Positions 8,971 to 14,553 of a stretch of DNA of 14,553 nt are shown in pieces. A model generated the notes under the pieces. The model had not been told where the DNA came from. It did no database searches and was given only the letters and a program-made list of their open reading frames with translations. The stretch covers positions 1 to 14,553 of the forward strand of contig JAJZYO010000012.1 of assembly GCA_021798075.1 (NCBI GenBank). The letters are read 5' to 3'. Position 1 is the first letter of the stretch. Every line of letters begins with the position of its first letter. The position numbers and the translations under genes were made by a program. This DNA is from Actinomycetes bacterium. GTDB taxonomy: Bacteria > Actinomycetota > Acidimicrobiia > Acidimicrobiales > Palsa-688.

Positions 8971-9834
8971 GTGACACCAGTGCCGGACATCACACGCCTC
9001 GGCGTGGTGGGTTGCGGGGTGATGGGTTCGGGTATCGCCGAGGTGAGCGCCCGGGCCGGGCTCGATGTCGTCGTCTGCGAAGCGAGCCAGCAACTGGCCG
9101 AAGCCGGAGAGGAGAGGGTCAGGCGCTCGTTGGCGCGGGCCGTAGAGGCGGGAAAGCTCGCGGAGGAGGAGCGGTCCGCTGCCCTCGAGCGGTTGCGGTT
9201 CGTCGCCGACTTCGCCGCGCTGTCCGACCGCCAGCTTGTGCTGGAGGCGGTCCCGGAGGACCCCTCCACCAAGGCCACGGTGCTCGCCCGCCTGGACTCG
9301 GTGCTCCCCGAGGACGCGGTCATAGGGACCAACACGTCCTCCATGCCTATCACCCGCTTGGCGCGCGCCACCGAGCGGCCGGGACGCGTGCTCGGCGTGC
9401 ACTTCTTCAACCCCGTCCCCGTGCAACCCCTGGTGGAGGTCATACCGTCGCTCCTGACCGAGGAGGCAGTGGCGGGCACGGTGGCCTCGTTCGTGAGCGA
9501 GCGGTTGGGCAAGACGGTCGTACGTTCGAAGGACCGGGCGGGCTTCTTGGTGAGCGCGCTCCTGATCCCCTACCTGCTGTCGGCCATCCGCATGTACGAG
9601 TCGGGTTTCGCGACGGCCGAAGCCATAGACGCCGGCATGGAAAAAGGTTGCGCTCACCCGATGGGCCCGCTCCGCCTCTGCGACTTGATCGGGCTGGACA
9701 CCGTGAAAGCGATCGCCGACACCCTCCACGACGAGTTCAAAGAACCCCTCTACGGGCCGCCGCCGCTGCTCCTAAGGATGGTGGAGGCCGGCTGGCTCGG
9801 CCGCAAGAGCGGGCGGGGCTTCTACACGTACTGA
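8971..9834 (+). CDS. fadB2: 3-hydroxyacyl-CoA (3-hydroxybutyryl-CoA) dehydrogenase, FadB2-like
   Basis: NAD(P)-dependent oxidation of 3-hydroxyacyl-CoA to 3-ketoacyl-CoA, or the reverse, one step before thiolase. 287 aa, normal for the stand-alone family. The Rossmann motif GVVGCGVMGSGIAE lies at 11-24; NTSS gives Ser123, HFFNP gives His144 and LVEVI gives Glu156, the expected catalytic set. The C-terminal domain has HPMGPLRLCDLIGLD, YGPPPLLLRMVEAG and the terminal GRGFYTY, typical of actinobacterial FadB2. Oddity: the block that normally reads GF(V/I)VN(A/R)LL is GFLVSALL, so Ser195 replaces the catalytic Asn. Start is uncertain: GTG 8971, GTG 8980 and TTG 8962 are all in frame and none has a good SD; I used 8971 because homologues start a few residues before the Rossmann strand. 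It diverges from acd2 across about 117 bp. Confidence 0.92.
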   Translation: MTPVPDITRLGVVGCGVMGSGIAEVSARAGLDVVVCEASQQLAEAGEERVRRSLARAVEAGKLAEEERSAALERLRFVADFAALSDRQLVLEAVPEDPSTKATVLARLDSVLPEDAVIGTNTSSMPITRLARATERPGRVLGVHFFNPVPVQPLVEVIPSLLTEEAVAGTVASFVSERLGKTVVRSKDRAGFLVSALLIPYLLSAIRMYESGFATAEAIDAGMEKGCAHPMGPLRLCDLIGLDTVKAIADTLHDEFKEPLYGPPPLLLRMVEAGWLGRKSGRGFYTY

Positions 9835-9983
9835 CCAGCCGCGGGCCTGCCGGCCAATAGGGGGTTGGGTCTCCGTCGATATGCCGGTGATGGTGCGCGT
9901 CGAGGTGGACGACCAGATGAAGAGGACCAGGTGTCACGTGGCACTGTTGTTCTCCTCGAGGGAAGCGCCTAGCGTCGTGCAAC

Positions 9984-10601
9984 GTGTCAGCCGTAGAGGT
10001 TGGTGTACGTTTCGCGGCGCGGCGAGACTTGGCCCCGTTGGCCGGGGTCATGGCTCGAGCCTTCATGGACGACCCTGTGTTCGCTTGGATGCTCCCGACC
10101 CCGCTGGCGCGGCGACGCCGTCTGGCGCTCTTCTTCTCCAATGTCCTCCGCCACGAAGCACTTGGCGTTCACCTGATCGACGTCGCTCGGGTCGGTGAAC
10201 GCATCGTTGGTGGCGCCGTCTGGTACCCACCGCCGGGTCGCTACGTGCCAAAGCTTGGTCGGCAACTGCTGGCGTTGCCGGGCTACGCCGCTGTCCTTCG
10301 CGGACGGCTCGGCATGGCGCAGACCTACGTGAACTCGGCGTTGCGGGCCCACCCAAGCGAACCGCACTGGTACCTTCAATACGTCGGCGTGGACCCAGAG
10401 TTCCAGCGACAGGGGATCGGAGCCGCGCTCATCTCGTTTCGGGTGCACGGTTGCGACGCTGACAGCCAGGCCGCCTACCTGGAATCGAGCAACGCCAAGA
10501 ACCTTGCCCTTTACACGCGCCTCGGCTTTCAGCCGACTGGCCTATTGGCTCTGCCGTCAGGTGCTCCGGAAGTAACGACCATGTGGCGCCCGCCGGCGTA
10601 G
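9984..10601 (+). CDS. GNAT-family N-acetyltransferase
   Basis: Transfers an acetyl group from acetyl-CoA to an amine; the target cannot be told from sequence. 205 aa, one GNAT domain. The fold's motif A is clear: HWYLQYVGVDPEFQRQGIGAAL (128-149), where QRQGIGAA is the acetyl-CoA pyrophosphate loop, followed by AYLESSNAKNLALYTRLGF (164-182), the motif B region with the conserved Tyr177. An early FMDDPVFAWMLP block (27-38) is common in actinobacterial members. The start is GTG 9984-9986; no SD is obvious in the preceding bases. Codon choice near the start (GTA, GTT, GGT, CGT) is less GC-biased than in neighbouring genes, a weak hint of separate origin. The 149-bp gap after fadB2 shows no clear promoter or terminator. 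The gene converges on tetR with a 13-nt gap. Confidence 0.88.
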   Translation: MSAVEVGVRFAARRDLAPLAGVMARAFMDDPVFAWMLPTPLARRRRLALFFSNVLRHEALGVHLIDVARVGERIVGGAVWYPPPGRYVPKLGRQLLALPGYAAVLRGRLGMAQTYVNSALRAHPSEPHWYLQYVGVDPEFQRQGIGAALISFRVHGCDADSQAAYLESSNAKNLALYTRLGFQPTGLLALPSGAPEVTTMWRPPA

Positions 10602-10614
10602 TTCTGATGGCGGG

Positions 10615-11286
10615 TCAGGTGCCCGGGCGAGCGAGCAAGCCGTAGAGCGCAAGGTCGACGGCTCGGTCAGCGACGGCCGCCCGCTCCGCCGGGGCCGGGC
10701 CGGCGGCATCGAGCGCCCCTTTGACCATGGCCAGTACCAGGACGACGTCTTCTGCTTGAAAGTCGCCCGAGATGGCGCCGGCAGCCTTGGCTTGCTGGAG
10801 CGGGCCGGCGACGAGGGCGAGGACCCGCTCCATGAGGCGGTGGAGGAGCGACCCCGGCTCGGGGCGGCCGGAGCCCTTCTCCTCTTCCTGGAGCACCTCC
10901 GTGAATGCCCCCGAACGGGCGAGCACCCCGGCCACCAGCCGGAGCACGGCGGCCAAGGCGCCCGGGCCGGGCGGGATGGCGCGAGCTTGCTCTTCCAAGC
11001 CGGCGAGAGCCTCCTCGGCGAGAGCGGCCAAGAGCGAGAGGCGGTCGGGGAAGTGCCGGTAGAGGGTGGCCTGCCCGACGCCGGCGCGGCGGGCGACCTC
11101 GTACATCGGTACGTCGCGGCCGGCAGCGAACAGTTCGTGCGCTGCCTGCAACAGCGCCCGGCGGTTGCGCTGGACGTCGCTGCGGAGCGCCGGCGAGTGC
11201 TCGGCCGGGACCAGGAGGGCGTCGCTCGCAAGCGCCGGCGGGTTGTCGGCGCGACTGGCAGGTACCTCTGGCAAGGCTTTCGGCAC
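10615..11286 (-). CDS. TetR-family transcriptional regulator, likely repressor of the adjacent efflux pump
   Basis: DNA-binding repressor that usually releases its operator on binding a small ligand. 223 aa. The N-terminal helix-turn-helix domain spans about 37-86: RRALLQAAHELFAAG, then DVPMYEVARRAGVGQATLYRHFPDRLSLLAAL, the canonical TetR pattern. The rest is an all-helical, Ala/Leu-rich ligand and dimer domain. About 35 residues precede the domain, so the real start may be later, but the in-frame options I see are GTG 11286 and TTG 11274 only. The ATG at 11292-11294 is out of frame. The gene diverges from the MFS pump. Two matching inverted repeats lie between them, so it most likely represses the pump and, through the first repeat, itself. 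Ligand unknown. Confidence 0.91.
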   Translation of the reverse strand: MPKALPEVPASRADNPPALASDALLVPAEHSPALRSDVQRNRRALLQAAHELFAAGRDVPMYEVARRAGVGQATLYRHFPDRLSLLAALAEEALAGLEEQARAIPPGPGALAAVLRLVAGVLARSGAFTEVLQEEEKGSGRPEPGSLLHRLMERVLALVAGPLQQAKAAGAISGDFQAEDVVLVLAMVKGALDAAGPAPAERAAVADRAVDLALYGLLARPGT

Positions 11287-11322
11287 GGCTCCATGGTACC
11301 AAAGTGGAGGGCGTTATCCGAA

Positions 11323-11338
11323 TGGACACTACTGTCCG
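11323..11338. promoter_or_regulatory. Operator candidate 1 (inverted repeat)
   Basis: TGGACA-CTAC-TGTCCG: GGACA and TGTCC are exact reverse complements around a 4-bp spacer. It overlaps the likely -35 hexamer (TGGACA) of the MFS promoter and lies between tetR and its probable upstream signals, so it could control both directions. Confidence 0.75.
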
Positions 11339-11353
11339 AATCTGTGCTAAGGT
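11323..11353 (+). promoter_or_regulatory. Probable promoter of the MFS pump gene
   Basis: TGGACA (11323-11328) matches the -35 consensus at five of six positions. TAAGGT (11348-11353) fits the actinobacterial -10 TAnnnT pattern, with a 19-bp spacer. Transcription would start near 11360, inside operator candidate 2. Confidence 0.5.
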
Positions 11354-11355
11354 GG

Positions 11356-11371
11356 CGGACACCGATGTCCG
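11356..11371. promoter_or_regulatory. Operator candidate 2 (inverted repeat)
   Basis: CGGACA-CCGA-TGTCCG: perfect 6-bp arms with a 4-bp spacer, same half-site as candidate 1 and 33 bp away centre to centre (about three helical turns). It sits over the predicted transcription start of the pump gene. Confidence 0.78.
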
Positions 11372-11383
11372 TTTCCTTTCCCC

Positions 11384-11389
11384 AGGAGG
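11384..11389 (+). promoter_or_regulatory. Strong Shine-Dalgarno of the MFS gene
   Basis: AGGAGG ends 7 nt before ATG 11397. It fixes that start against the much longer open frame that runs upstream through the tetR gene. Confidence 0.85.
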
Positions 11390-11396
11390 AACCCAG

Positions 11397-13016
11397 ATGA
11401 ACGACGGCCGGCTGGCAGCGCCCCCCGAAAGCAGGTCCGAGCCGGCCGTCCCGGACACGACGAAGCGGCGGGGTCACCCCTGGTGGACGCTGGCGAGTGT
11501 CTCAGTCGGGCTCATCATGGTCGGAATCGACAGCACCGTCGTGGCGATCGCCAACCCCGTGATCGGCCGGGACCTGCACACCTCGCTCGCCCAGCTGCAG
11601 TGGGTCACCAACGCCTACCTGCTCGTGCTGGCCGTCGGCTTGGTCTTCGGAGGCAAGCTCGGGGACCGCTACGGGCGCCGGGCCATGTTCTTGACCGGCG
11701 TCGTCGGCTTCGCCCTCTCGTCGCTGGCGGTCGGGTTGGTGGGGGGCGACATCACCGGCTCGATCGGAGGCGTGATCGCTTTCCGGGCGCTCCAGGGGGT
11801 CTTCGGCGCGCTCCTCATGCCCAATACCCTTGCCATCCTTCGGGCCACCTTCCCCCCCGAGAAGCTCAACATGGCCGTCGGGATCTGGGGTGGCGCTTCG
11901 GCTGTCTCGGTCGCCCTCGGGCCTATCGTGGGTGGCCTGCTCGTACAGCACGTGAGCTGGGAGTCGGTGTTCTACATCAACTTGCCGGTGGCGGCGATCG
12001 CCCTCCTGATCGGGGTGCCGGTGCTCAGCGAGAGCCGCGACGAGCGCCCGGAACGCTTCGACTTGCCCGGCGTGGCCTTGCTCGGCGTGAGCTTGTTCTT
12101 GGTCGTGTTCGGCTTCATCAAGGCCGAGACCTGGGGCTGGGGGAGCGCCAGGACGGTCGGGTTCCTGGCCGGAGGGGTGGTGCTCCTGGCCGCCTTCGCT
12201 CTGGTCGAGCTGCGGAGGAGGACGCCCCTTCTCCCGATGCGGCTGTTCGCCAACCGTTCCCTTTCGGTCTCGACCGTGGTCGTGCTGGTCGGCTTCCTCG
12301 CGCTGTTCGGCGTCCTCTTCTTCCTCACGCTCTACCTGGAGAACGTGCACGGCTTCAGCGCGGTGCAGGCCGGGGTGCGCATGTTGCCGCTCAGCGCCAC
12401 CATGATGCTGGCCGCCCCTCTCGGGGGCGTGCTCACCGAAAAACTGGGGCCACGGGTCACGATGGCGGCCGGCCTGGCGTTGATCGGCGCCGGCCTCCTC
12501 TGGATGACCGGGGTGCAGGCGGAGTCGGGCTACGGCACGCTGTGGCCGCCGTTCGTCTGCATCGGCGTCGGGATCGGCTTCATGATCACCTCCAGCTCCG
12601 AGGCCATCGTCGGCAACGCCCCGGTGGGCGACGCCGGCGTGGCCGGCGGCATCCAGTCGACTGCCACCCAGCTGGGCGGGGTCATGGGCACGGCCATCCT
12701 CGGCTCGGTCCTCACCACCCAGGTCGGCGCAGCGCTGGTGGGCAAGCTGGTCGGCGCCGGCGCCCCGGCTACGCTCGCCCACCAGCTGAAGGCGGCCGGC
12801 GTCGCCGAGCTGGTCGGCCAGGGCCTCGCCCCTACGCTCTCCCGGGCACCGGCCCAGCTGCAGGCCGCCGTTACCGCCGGCAGCCACCTGGCCTTCATGT
12901 CTGGCCTGCACACGTCGCTGGTCGTGGCCGCGCTGATCGCCTTCGTTGCGGCACTCCTCGCCCTGACCGTCCGGCGGGGGAGCGGAGCCTCTGCCGGCGG
13001 GACGGTGGCGTTGTAA
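11397..13016 (+). CDS. MFS drug efflux transporter, DHA2 (EmrB/QacA-like, 14 helices)
   Basis: Proton-driven export of drugs or other hydrophobic compounds across the inner membrane. 539 aa, fitting the 14-helix DHA2 family. A polar N-terminal tail (1-28) leads into helix 1 with GIDSTVVAIANPVI (43-56), the DHA2 motif D1 region with Asp45. The helix 2-3 loop carries motif A, GKLGDRYGRR (86-95). Helix 5 carries a motif C type GPIVGG, followed by the WESVFYINLP block usual in this family. Later helices include a GIGFMITSSSEAIVG stretch and a GVAGGIQSTATQLGGVMGTAI stretch, typical of EmrB-like pumps. ATG 11397 has a strong SD. The divergent TetR gene and paired operators suggest ligand-induced expression. 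The substrate cannot be told from sequence. Confidence 0.94.
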   Translation: MNDGRLAAPPESRSEPAVPDTTKRRGHPWWTLASVSVGLIMVGIDSTVVAIANPVIGRDLHTSLAQLQWVTNAYLLVLAVGLVFGGKLGDRYGRRAMFLTGVVGFALSSLAVGLVGGDITGSIGGVIAFRALQGVFGALLMPNTLAILRATFPPEKLNMAVGIWGGASAVSVALGPIVGGLLVQHVSWESVFYINLPVAAIALLIGVPVLSESRDERPERFDLPGVALLGVSLFLVVFGFIKAETWGWGSARTVGFLAGGVVLLAAFALVELRRRTPLLPMRLFANRSLSVSTVVVLVGFLALFGVLFFLTLYLENVHGFSAVQAGVRMLPLSATMMLAAPLGGVLTEKLGPRVTMAAGLALIGAGLLWMTGVQAESGYGTLWPPFVCIGVGIGFMITSSSEAIVGNAPVGDAGVAGGIQSTATQLGGVMGTAILGSVLTTQVGAALVGKLVGAGAPATLAHQLKAAGVAELVGQGLAPTLSRAPAQLQAAVTAGSHLAFMSGLHTSLVVAALIAFVAALLALTVRRGSGASAGGTVAL

Positions 13017-13031
13017 GCGACGTTGTAGGCG

Positions 13032-13070
13032 GGCGTGGGCCCACGCCGCGCCGGCGGCGGGCCCCGGCGC
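13032..13070. terminator. Two GC-rich hairpins between the convergent MFS and lon genes
   Basis: The first is a perfect 16-bp palindrome, GGCGTGGG-CCCACGCC (13032-13047). The second has 7-bp arms GCGCCGG (13048-13054) and CCGGCGC (13064-13070) around a 9-nt loop. Lying between two gene ends, they could act as a bidirectional terminator. Neither has a U-tract, as is common in GC-rich bacteria. Confidence 0.5.
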
Positions 13071-13130
13071 TCAGGAGGCGAGGCGGGCGGGGGCGCCGGC
13101 GGGTGCCGGTGCTCAGGAGGCGAGGCGGGC
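13065..13130. repeat. Duplicated 3' end of lon
   Basis: GCTCAGGAGGCGAGGCGGGC occurs identically at 13069-13088 and 13111-13130, offset 42 bp; with the four preceding bases the match is 23 of 24. The copy at 13111-13130 contains the last five codons (ARLAS) and stop of lon. The other copy lies just outside the gene. Confidence 0.92.
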
Positions 13131-14553
13131 CGGCTCTTCCGAGCGTTCGTGTGCAGCGCTGTCCGGTGCGGCGAGCGCGGCCGCCAGCACGTCGCCGACG
13201 CTGCCGGCGAGGGTGAAGGCGACCTTGGAACGGACCTCCTCGGGCACGTCCTCGAGGTCCGGCCCGTTGCGAGCGGGGAGCACGACCTCTCTCAGCCCAG
13301 CCCGGTAGGCGGCGAGGACCTTCTGCTTGACACCGCCGATCGGCAGGACCCGGCCCTGCAGGGTCACCTCGCCAGTCATGCCCACCTCCGGGCGAACGGG
13401 CCGGCCGAGCAGCAAGCTCGCCAGCGCGGCGACCATGGTCACGCCGGCAGAGGGGCCGTCCTTCGGGACTGCGCCGGCGGGGACGTGCAGGTGGAAGCGC
13501 TTGCCGGCAAAGGCCTCAGGGCTTATGCCGAGCTCTCCGGCGTGCGCCCGCAGGTACGAGAGCGCGATCTCGGCGGACTCCTTCATGACGTCGCCGAGCT
13601 GGCCGGTGAGGACGAGCCCTTCTGCGCCTTCCATGCTGGTCGCTTCGACGAAGAGGACCTCGCCGCCCGTGCCGGTAACGGCGAGGCCGGTCGCCACGCC
13701 GGGGACGCTCGTGCGGTCCGCGACCTCGGAGAAGAAGCGGGGCCGCCCCAACCACGACCTGACGTCGGCCGCGCCGATGACCACGGGAGTGACGAGCGAA
13801 CGCGAGGCCACCTTGGTCGCCACCTTGCGCAACAGCCGGCCGAGCTCGCGCTCGAGGCCCCTCACACCGGCCTCCCTCGTGTAGTCGGCGGAGACGGTGG
13901 TTATGGCATCGTCGCTCAGGTCGACTTCCTCGGGCCGGAGCCCGGTCCGCTCGAGCTGGCGAGGCAAAAGGTGGGACCGGGCGATGGCGAGCTTTTCTTC
14001 CTCGGTGTAGCCGTCGATCCTGATGACCTCCAGCCGGTCGTAGAGGGGGCCGGGGATCGTCTCTGTCACGTTGGCGGTCGCGATGAACAGCACCTTGGAC
14101 AGGTCGAGCTCGACCTCGAGGTAGTGGTCGCGGAAAGTGTGGTTCTGGGCCGGGTCGAGGACCTCCAACAACGCCGACGACGGGTCGCCCCGGTAATCGG
14201 CACCGAGCTTGTCCACCTCGTCCAAGACGATGACCGGGTTCATGGTCCCGGCCTCCCGGAGCGCTCGTGCCAGCCGTCCCGGCTGAGCGCCGACGTAGGT
14301 CCGGCGGTGGCCGCGGATCTCGGCCTCGTCGTGGACGCCGCCGAGGGAGACCCGCACGAACTTGCGCCCGAGCGCGCGCGCCACGGACTCGCCGAGCGAG
14401 GTCTTTCCCACACCGGGCGGGCCGACAAGGGCGAGCGTCGCACCCGCACCCCGCCCGTTGACCGCAGCCAGGCCGCGCTGGGCGCGCAACGCCCGGACGG
14501 CCAGGTGCTCGAGGACGCGTTGCTTCACGTCTTCGAGCCCCTCATGGTCCGCG
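13113..14553 (-). CDS. lon: ATP-dependent Lon protease, C-terminal part, cut by window edge
   Basis: Cytosolic AAA+ serine protease that unfolds and degrades damaged and regulatory proteins. The last 479 codons are visible; the N-terminal substrate-binding domain lies beyond the right edge. The frame stays open to the edge and reads [19 protein letters not shown], the normal Lon sequence before the ATPase domain, so GTG 14528 is not the start. Walker A is GPPGVGKTS, Walker [10 protein letters not shown], with a TANV sensor-1 block and the [15 protein letters not shown] lid region. The protease domain has catalytic Ser in KDGPSAG (codon 13449-13451) and Lys in GGVKQK (codon 13326-13328), the standard dyad. 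The tail ends ARLAS and its coding sequence is duplicated downstream. The gene converges on the MFS gene and appears functionally unrelated to it. Confidence 0.96.
   Translation of the reverse strand, partial: ADHEGLEDVKQRVLEHLAVRALRAQRGLAAVNGRGAGATLALVGPPGVGKTSLGESVARALGRKFVRVSLGGVHDEAEIRGHRRTYVGAQPGRLARALREAGTMNPVIVLDEVDKLGADYRGDPSSALLEVLDPAQNHTFRDHYLEVELDLSKVLFIATANVTETIPGPLYDRLEVIRIDGYTEEEKLAIARSHLLPRQLERTGLRPEEVDLSDDAITTVSADYTREAGVRGLERELGRLLRKVATKVASRSLVTPVVIGAADVRSWLGRPRFFSEVADRTSVPGVATGLAVTGTGGEVLFVEATSMEGAEGLVLTGQLGDVMKESAEIALSYLRAHAGELGISPEAFAGKRFHLHVPAGAVPKDGPSAGVTMVAALASLLLGRPVRPEVGMTGEVTLQGRVLPIGGVKQKVLAAYRAGLREVVLPARNGPDLEDVPEEVRSKVAFTLAGSVGDVLAAALAAPDSAAHERSEEPARLAS

Noticed and set aside
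8854..9729. Upstream extension of the acd2 frame to a 700-residue protein
   Set aside because: The added residues are antisense to fadB2 and show no domain. The dehydrogenase family starts at the ATG at 8853.
9835..9983. Possible terminator or promoter between fadB2 and the GNAT gene
   Set aside because: Only a 4-bp stem (CCAA...TTGG) and no U-tract or convincing -35/-10 pair; not better than chance.
9881..10198. A 105-codon ORF starting between fadB2 and the GNAT gene
   Set aside because: Two thirds of it overlaps the GNAT gene in another frame, and the translation shows no recognisable motif.
11292..11294. ATG as the start of tetR
   Set aside because: It is out of frame with the TetR helix-turn-helix domain; GTG at 11284-11286 is in frame.
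10905..11396. Upstream extension of the MFS frame by 164 codons
   Set aside because: It runs antisense through tetR and is Arg/Pro-rich. ATG 11397 has a strong SD and gives a normal DHA2 N-terminus.
11483..13216. A 577-codon plus-strand frame over the MFS gene and the lon end
   Set aside because: A frame-shifted reading of the pump gene, Arg/Gly-rich and without membrane helices.
1..14553. Defence system, mobile element or CRISPR array
   Set aside because: No transposase, integrase, nuclease, toxin or spaced direct repeats are seen; every long coding region is explained by metabolism, efflux, regulation or proteolysis.

Overview
The window is GC-rich bacterial DNA. It uses GTG and TTG starts freely and has at least one gene that looks leaderless. 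The gene set is a fused B12-dependent isobutyryl-CoA mutase, a long-form acyl-CoA dehydrogenase, an EtfD-like membrane Fe-S reductase and a FadB2-like dehydrogenase, with TetR/MFS and Lon alongside. Together these point to an actinobacterium, possibly of the Acidimicrobiia type. That placement is inference from gene style, not a database result.

Left and centre (1-9834) hold acyl-CoA metabolism. A thiolase (minus strand, cut by the left edge) diverges from icmF. icmF is followed in the same direction by a long acyl-CoA dehydrogenase (acd1). acd1 converges on a minus-strand pair, acd2 then etfD, and the acd1 and etfD stop codons share one CTAG. acd2 diverges from a FadB2-like 3-hydroxyacyl-CoA dehydrogenase. 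A plausible reading is that IcmF rearranges branched or linear C4/C5 acyl-CoA skeletons, the two dehydrogenases desaturate acyl-CoAs, and electrons pass via ETF (not in the window) to the EtfD-like protein and the quinone pool. FadB2 and thiolase would finish the beta-oxidation-type cycle. No enoyl-CoA hydratase or etfAB lies in the window.

Right part: a GNAT acetyltransferase (9984-10601) converges on a TetR-family regulator (10615-11286). The regulator diverges from a 14-helix DHA2-type MFS efflux pump (11397-13016). Their shared intergenic region holds two inverted repeats with identical core half-sites, GGACA-N4-TGTCC, 33 bp apart, placed over the likely -35 and start region of the pump promoter. 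The window ends in the C-terminal two thirds of Lon protease (minus strand, cut by the right edge).

The most unusual signal is local duplication at gene ends and in a linker. An 18-bp unit is tripled inside the IcmF interdomain linker. The icmF stop/acd1 start junction (SD, TGATG) is present in three copies and creates a 24-codon linking ORF. The last codons plus stop of lon are duplicated just downstream. A second oddity is a Ser in FadB2 where the family's catalytic Asn is expected. I found no CRISPR array, insertion sequence, tRNA or rRNA, and no clear candidate for a wholly new system.
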